IMG/VR virus record: IMGVR_UViG_3300023242_000418
Coordinates: 1 to 31,353 of that record
DNA: 31,353 nt
DNA from: a virus
Reading direction: 5' to 3' (one strand)
Made by a program: the position numbers and the translations under genes. Each line of letters begins with the position of its first letter. Position 1 is the stretch's first letter. Below the pieces are notes generated by a model, which saw nothing but the letters and a program-made list of their open reading frames with translations, was not told where the DNA came from and made no database searches. Positions 29,353-31,353 of the stretch are shown here, one piece after another.

Positions 29353-29589
29353 TTAGTTTAATTTATTGCTTATTGTTTCGAACTGTTCGTTGGTAATAAA
29401 ATTTACATTCTGTATTTTTTCGTACCAGATTAAAAATTTACTCATTTTACAAACTTCTTGCAGTTCGTTTTTTTTTAGAACTTTTTGCCACCATGCAACT
29501 TGTTCTTTTTGCAAAGCTTCTTTTTCTGTGTAAACTTCTACACGTCCGTTTATAATTTGTGTCGATATTCCTGTTTTTAGTTTTTTCAT
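29353..29589 (-). CDS. Unknown 78-aa early protein
   Basis: I choose ATG 29589 (MKKLKTGISTQIINGRVEVY) instead of the longer frame from 29637. The former overlaps the stop of a preceding 34-aa ORF as ATGA, and the longer version would overlap that ORF extensively. The protein has a helix with EALQKEQVAWWQKVLKKNEL and a C-terminal ISNKLN. No family recognised. Confidence 0.5.
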   Translation of the reverse strand: MKKLKTGISTQIINGRVEVYTEKEALQKEQVAWWQKVLKKNELQEVCKMSKFLIWYEKIQNVNFITNEQFETISNKLN

Positions 29590-29690
29590 TTTTGATTTAA
29601 TTTTATAACGTATATTAAATATTGGATTGTCTTGCAAAAACTCGCATAAATTATAAAAAGTACTGCGGATATTATTATGATACCTCCCAT
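29586..29690 (-). CDS. 34-aa small membrane peptide
   Basis: ATG 29690 opens 34 codons ending TGA 29588-29586: MGGIIIISAVLFIIYASFCK, then a basic tail ending KLNQK. The first 20 residues form one membrane segment. The start lies within the 3' end of the 69-aa gene, and the stop overlaps the next ATG (ATGA). This overlap chain is typical of coupled phage genes and argues for expression. Early membrane peptides of this type can alter the host or block superinfection, but that is speculation. Confidence 0.5.
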   Translation of the reverse strand: MGGIIIISAVLFIIYASFCKTIQYLIYVIKLNQK

Positions 29691-29884
29691 TTCGCTTTTA
29701 TTTTTTGAAGTAACTTTATGCTGATTATAGCTTCTGCATAAAAATCTACTTCTTTAGTTGCTTCTTTTAGATTTATTTCCTCCCACGCTGGTAGAAAAGT
29801 CCTAGACAAATATTCCCATTTTAAAACATTTTGCTCGGTTAATTTTTTCTCTAAAAATTTGATTGTTTCTTCTTGAATATCCAT
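29675..29884 (-). CDS. Unknown 69-aa early protein
   Basis: The 69-aa protein is helical: MDIQEETIKFLEKKLTEQNV, then LPAWEEINLKEATKEVDFYA, and a basic end IKLLQKIKAKWEVS. The second gene of the early operon, 6 bp after the first. No family recognised; short charged proteins in this location often target host functions. Confidence 0.5.
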   Translation of the reverse strand: MDIQEETIKFLEKKLTEQNVLKWEYLSRTFLPAWEEINLKEATKEVDFYAEAIISIKLLQKIKAKWEVS

Positions 29885-29890
29885 TTTATT

Positions 29891-30208
29891 TTAATTAAAT
29901 TGTTCGTAATCTAAGGCAATATCTTGCGCTTCATCTTTTATTTTTTTTTCTTGATATTTAACTTCCTCAAAGATTAAGTTTTGAAGTACTACTTTCATAC
30001 TTTCTTTTAATCCCATTTCTTTTTTTTGGGTTGTGCAATATAGCTCGTCAATTACTAACTTGTAGTTGTCCACTTCGTAGCCTGTAATACTCAAAAAAGT
30101 ATTGCGATGTTTACTATCAAATGCAATCTGGCTTAAATCTTCTCCGCTAAATAGTTTGATATTAGCTACCAGATTTAAAAATGTCGTTTCACTTATTTTT
30201 TCAGTCAT
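29891..30208 (-). CDS. First early-operon protein, unknown
   Basis: The 105-aa protein (MTEKISETTFLNLVANIKLF...) is helical and acidic at the C-terminus (KIKDEAQDIALDYEQFN). It is the first gene read from the divergent early promoter (TAACTTTG at 30235-30228), facing the repressor gene. This is a usual position for an anti-repressor, Cro-like or recombination-function gene, but no HTH or enzyme motif is visible. I cannot assign a function. Confidence 0.5.
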   Translation of the reverse strand: MTEKISETTFLNLVANIKLFSGEDLSQIAFDSKHRNTFLSITGYEVDNYKLVIDELYCTTQKKEMGLKESMKVVLQNLIFEEVKYQEKKIKDEAQDIALDYEQFN

Positions 30209-30227
30209 ATTGTTTTTATTAACACGT

Positions 30228-30235
30228 CAAAGTTA
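30228..30235 (-). promoter_or_regulatory. Early promoter -7 element (TAACTTTG), minus strand
   Basis: The minus strand reads TAACTTTG 20 bases before the ATG of the first early gene, matching TAnnTTTG. Together with the plus-strand promoter at 30288-30295 it frames a divergent control region. Confidence 0.6.
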
Positions 30236-30287
30236 ATAAAATATTTGATATAAAAAAACTTTTTTTTAATTATTACTTAAAATTTAT

Positions 30288-30295
30288 TATCTTTG
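30288..30295 (+). promoter_or_regulatory. Repressor promoter -7 element (TATCTTTG), plus strand
   Basis: TATCTTTG lies 17 bases before the ATG of the HTH gene and fits TAnnTTTG. Between it and the early promoter is a palindromic A7-C-T run near 30252-30267 that could serve as an operator, though simple A/T runs arise easily in this DNA. Confidence 0.6.
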
Positions 30296-30312
30296 TGTAA
30301 ATAAAACATATT

Positions 30313-30504
30313 ATGTTGGGAAAAAATATAAAGATACAACGTATAACTAAAGGTTATAGTCAGGGGGAGTTTAGCAAGTTGATAAAAATAACTCAGCCTT
30401 ATTTAAGCCAGATTGAAAGAGGTCATAAAACTCCAACAATAAAACTTATTGAAGTTATTTCAAATGCTTTGGAAGTGCCTATTTCGGATTTATTTAAAAT
30501 ATAA
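30313..30504 (+). CDS. Xre-family HTH transcriptional regulator (putative repressor)
   Basis: The 63-aa protein is one complete Xre/Cro-CI HTH domain: MLGKNIKIQRITKGYSQGEF, then SKLIKITQPYLSQIERGHKT and PTIKLIEVISNALEVPISDL. It is the only plus-strand gene within the phage interval and diverges from the early operon, the usual place for a lysogeny repressor. It lacks a C-terminal dimerisation or cleavage domain, so it may bind as a simple dimer. The TAA stop lies in ATATAAC, just before the first right-flank attC-like arm. The role is inferred from family and divergent position. Confidence 0.72.
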   Translation: MLGKNIKIQRITKGYSQGEFSKLIKITQPYLSQIERGHKTPTIKLIEVISNALEVPISDLFKI

Positions 30505-30510
30505 CTTTTT

Positions 30511-30651
30511 GCAGATAGGCGATGTGGCGGATTTTGGAACACTAAACTTTATGCAAACACTAAACTTGATTTGAAAAACTAAACTTGATTTGAAAAACTA
30601 AACTTAATATTAACCGAGAACCCGCCATATTGCCTATGTGCTGTTAGTGGC
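30511..30651 (+). repeat. attC-like site 1 of the right flank (imperfect long hairpin)
   Basis: The arm 30511-30530 pairs with 30622-30641: 17 of 20 bases match in reverse complement. The loop holds four 19-bp tandem repeats. GTTAGTGGC (30643-30651) follows at once and is the reverse complement of GCCACTAAC (30861-30869) at the far end of the next small gene. This is the layout of an integron attC whose R' core begins the next cassette. Confidence 0.6.
30541..30615 (+). repeat. Four tandem 18-19 bp repeats in the loop of attC-like site 1
   Basis: The units start ACTAAACTT. The middle two (30559-30577 and 30578-30596) are identical, ACTAAACTTGATTTGAAAA; the outer two share the first nine bases and diverge. 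They fill the loop between the arms. Confidence 0.8.
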
Positions 30652-30676
30652 TGGGCTTCTCACAAAACTAAATAAA

Positions 30677-30856
30677 ATGTCAAAAGAAAAAGAACTTAAA
30701 CAAGCCCTTGAATTAGCGAAGTCTAAATTAAAAGTAGCTGGCCAAGCATTGAATGACATTGTCAAATGGGATGATGATTTGGAATATGAATGGGGAGACC
30801 CTGGAGAAAGAGCTAATTTCGCTTTAGAAAAGATTATGATTTTGGACGGTTTTTAG
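30677..30856 (+). CDS. 59-aa cassette protein, unknown
   Basis: From ATG 30677 the 59-aa protein begins MSKEKELKQALELAKSKLKV and ends with YEWGDPGERANFALEKIMIL DGF. It is a charged helical protein with an acidic WDDD segment. A longer frame from GTG 30638 would include the attC core, so I prefer the ATG. The gene starts 26 bp after GTTAGTGGC, is followed four bases after its stop by GCCACTAAC, and has no visible promoter of its own, as in integron cassettes. The function is unknown. Confidence 0.6.
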   Translation: MSKEKELKQALELAKSKLKVAGQALNDIVKWDDDLEYEWGDPGERANFALEKIMILDGF

Positions 30857-30860
30857 CCTT

Positions 30861-30960
30861 GCCACTAACGGCAAAGTATAAGGTTAGTACGCTTACCACG
30901 AAATTTAATATTAAGTACAGACCATAATTAAGCGTATTAACTTCATACATTGTTATATGC
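30861..30960 (+). repeat. attC-like site 2 of the right flank
   Basis: GCCACTAAC (30861-30869), then an arm GTATAAGGTTAGTACGCTTA (30876-30895) that pairs imperfectly with 30928-30948 (about 17 of 21 positions). The site ends in TTG plus TTATATGC (30952-30960). The R' core is complementary to GCATATAAC (31229-31237), which ends the next cassette. Confidence 0.65.
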
Positions 30961-30979
30961 TTTTAAAATTTATTTAGCG

Positions 30980-31219
30980 ATGGCTTTAACAGACGAAAAA
31001 TGCAAACAAAATGACAATATACCAACTTCTGATATAGAATTTGATATTGCCGAAACACAAAGAGAAATTGAACAATTCCAAAAAGAACTTGATGCTTTAA
31101 TAGGCGATAGGCAAGGTAATAAGTTGGCAATATATATGCGAGAAGGTAAAATATCTCAACGAACAGAATTTGTAAGCAACTTAAATTTTATTTTGGAATA
31201 CCGAAAAGCGTTGGCATAA
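30980..31219 (+). CDS. 79-aa cassette protein, unknown
   Basis: From ATG 30980 the protein starts MALTDEKCKQNDNIPTSDIE and has a helical coiled-coil-like region (TQREIEQFQKELDALI), then GKISQRTEFVSNLNF. An upstream ATG at 30950 would place the start within the attC core, so I prefer 30980, 20 bp after GTTATATGC. The stop is followed by GCATATAAC after nine bases. It forms one cassette with one gene. The function is unknown. Confidence 0.6.
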   Translation: MALTDEKCKQNDNIPTSDIEFDIAETQREIEQFQKELDALIGDRQGNKLAIYMREGKISQRTEFVSNLNFILEYRKALA

Positions 31220-31228
31220 ATTTTTATT

Positions 31229-31353
31229 GCATATAACGGATTGTATATGGTTTGTTGCGTATAAACAAGCCGAAACTTCGACTAATAAATGACTTTAATA
31301 AATATAAAATAAACTTTGAATATGGAACAAATTAGCAATAAATTATATACGGT
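31229..31353 (+). repeat. attC-like site 3 of the right flank (cut by window end)
   Basis: GCATATAAC (31229-31237) is followed by ATTGTATATGGTTTGTTGC (31240-31258). The last 19 bases of the window (31335-31353) pair with this arm: 13 of 19 Watson-Crick, with the rest G/A or T/C changes that give G-T wobble on one strand. The expected GTT core would lie just past the window. Confidence 0.6.

Noticed and set aside
112-30651. Classical att direct repeats at the two prophage ends
   Set aside because: Comparing 112-206 with 30505-30651 by eye gave only short A/T-rich matches (8 bases or fewer), not a convincing core.

Overview
The window holds what looks like one complete, compact (~30 kb) siphovirus-type prophage of a Bacteroidota host, most likely Flavobacterium-like. 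The host assignment rests on AT-rich DNA, promoters of the TAnnTTTG type, a DUF3127-type SSB-like protein ending in DLPF, an XkdF-type prohead protease with a Bacteroidota-phage style tail module, and lipoprotein and holin types. Nearly all phage genes (30208 down to 201) read on the minus strand. A short Xre-type repressor (30313-30504, +) diverges from the early operon.

Layout in the order of minus-strand transcription. (1) Early/replication block 30208-22.5 kb: small unknown proteins, a possible annealing-protein relative, SSB-like DUF3127, NinG, an orphan DnaA domain-IV-like protein, an N6/N4 DNA methyltransferase, a DUF6291-like replication protein and a RecA-fold ATPase, then small unknowns. 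(2) Switch block 22.5-21.4 kb: a small sigma-70-like factor and mini-proteins. (3) Packaging: TerS and TerL. (4) Tail block 19.8-12.3 kb: a tail assembly chaperone with an apparent -1 frameshift, terminator-like, HK97-gp10-like, two tail-tip proteins (one with thrombospondin-1-like repeats) and the tape measure. (5) Zn-ribbon repeat protein, then head genes: protease, major capsid, a tail-tube-like protein, portal, connector. The head genes come after the tape measure, which is not the usual order. (6) Two repeat-rich tail fibres, a fibre-assembly chaperone, and a lysis cassette of holin, M15 endolysin and a candidate one-gene (unimolecular) spanin, then a phosphoesterase.

Three signals are not explained by ordinary annotation. 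First, two intergenic leaders (12198-12282 and 25900-25988, minus strand) share one RNA architecture: a GUUAC...GUAAC hairpin whose loop is complementary over 7-8 nt to the loop of a second hairpin just before the start codon. The complementary sequences differ between the copies but keep pairing, so this may be a kissing-loop cis-regulatory RNA. Second, a T9 slippery run near 19369-19375 joins the 203-aa chaperone to an 84-codon open frame with clear protein character. Third, both prophage flanks carry small plus-strand genes bounded by integron attC-like sites: complementary cassette ends such as GTTATATGC/GCATATAAC and long imperfect stem arms. No integrase is visible anywhere in the prophage, so it appears to sit in, or next to, an integron-like cassette array (CALIN-like). 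All functional calls were made by eye from sequence; no database search was run.
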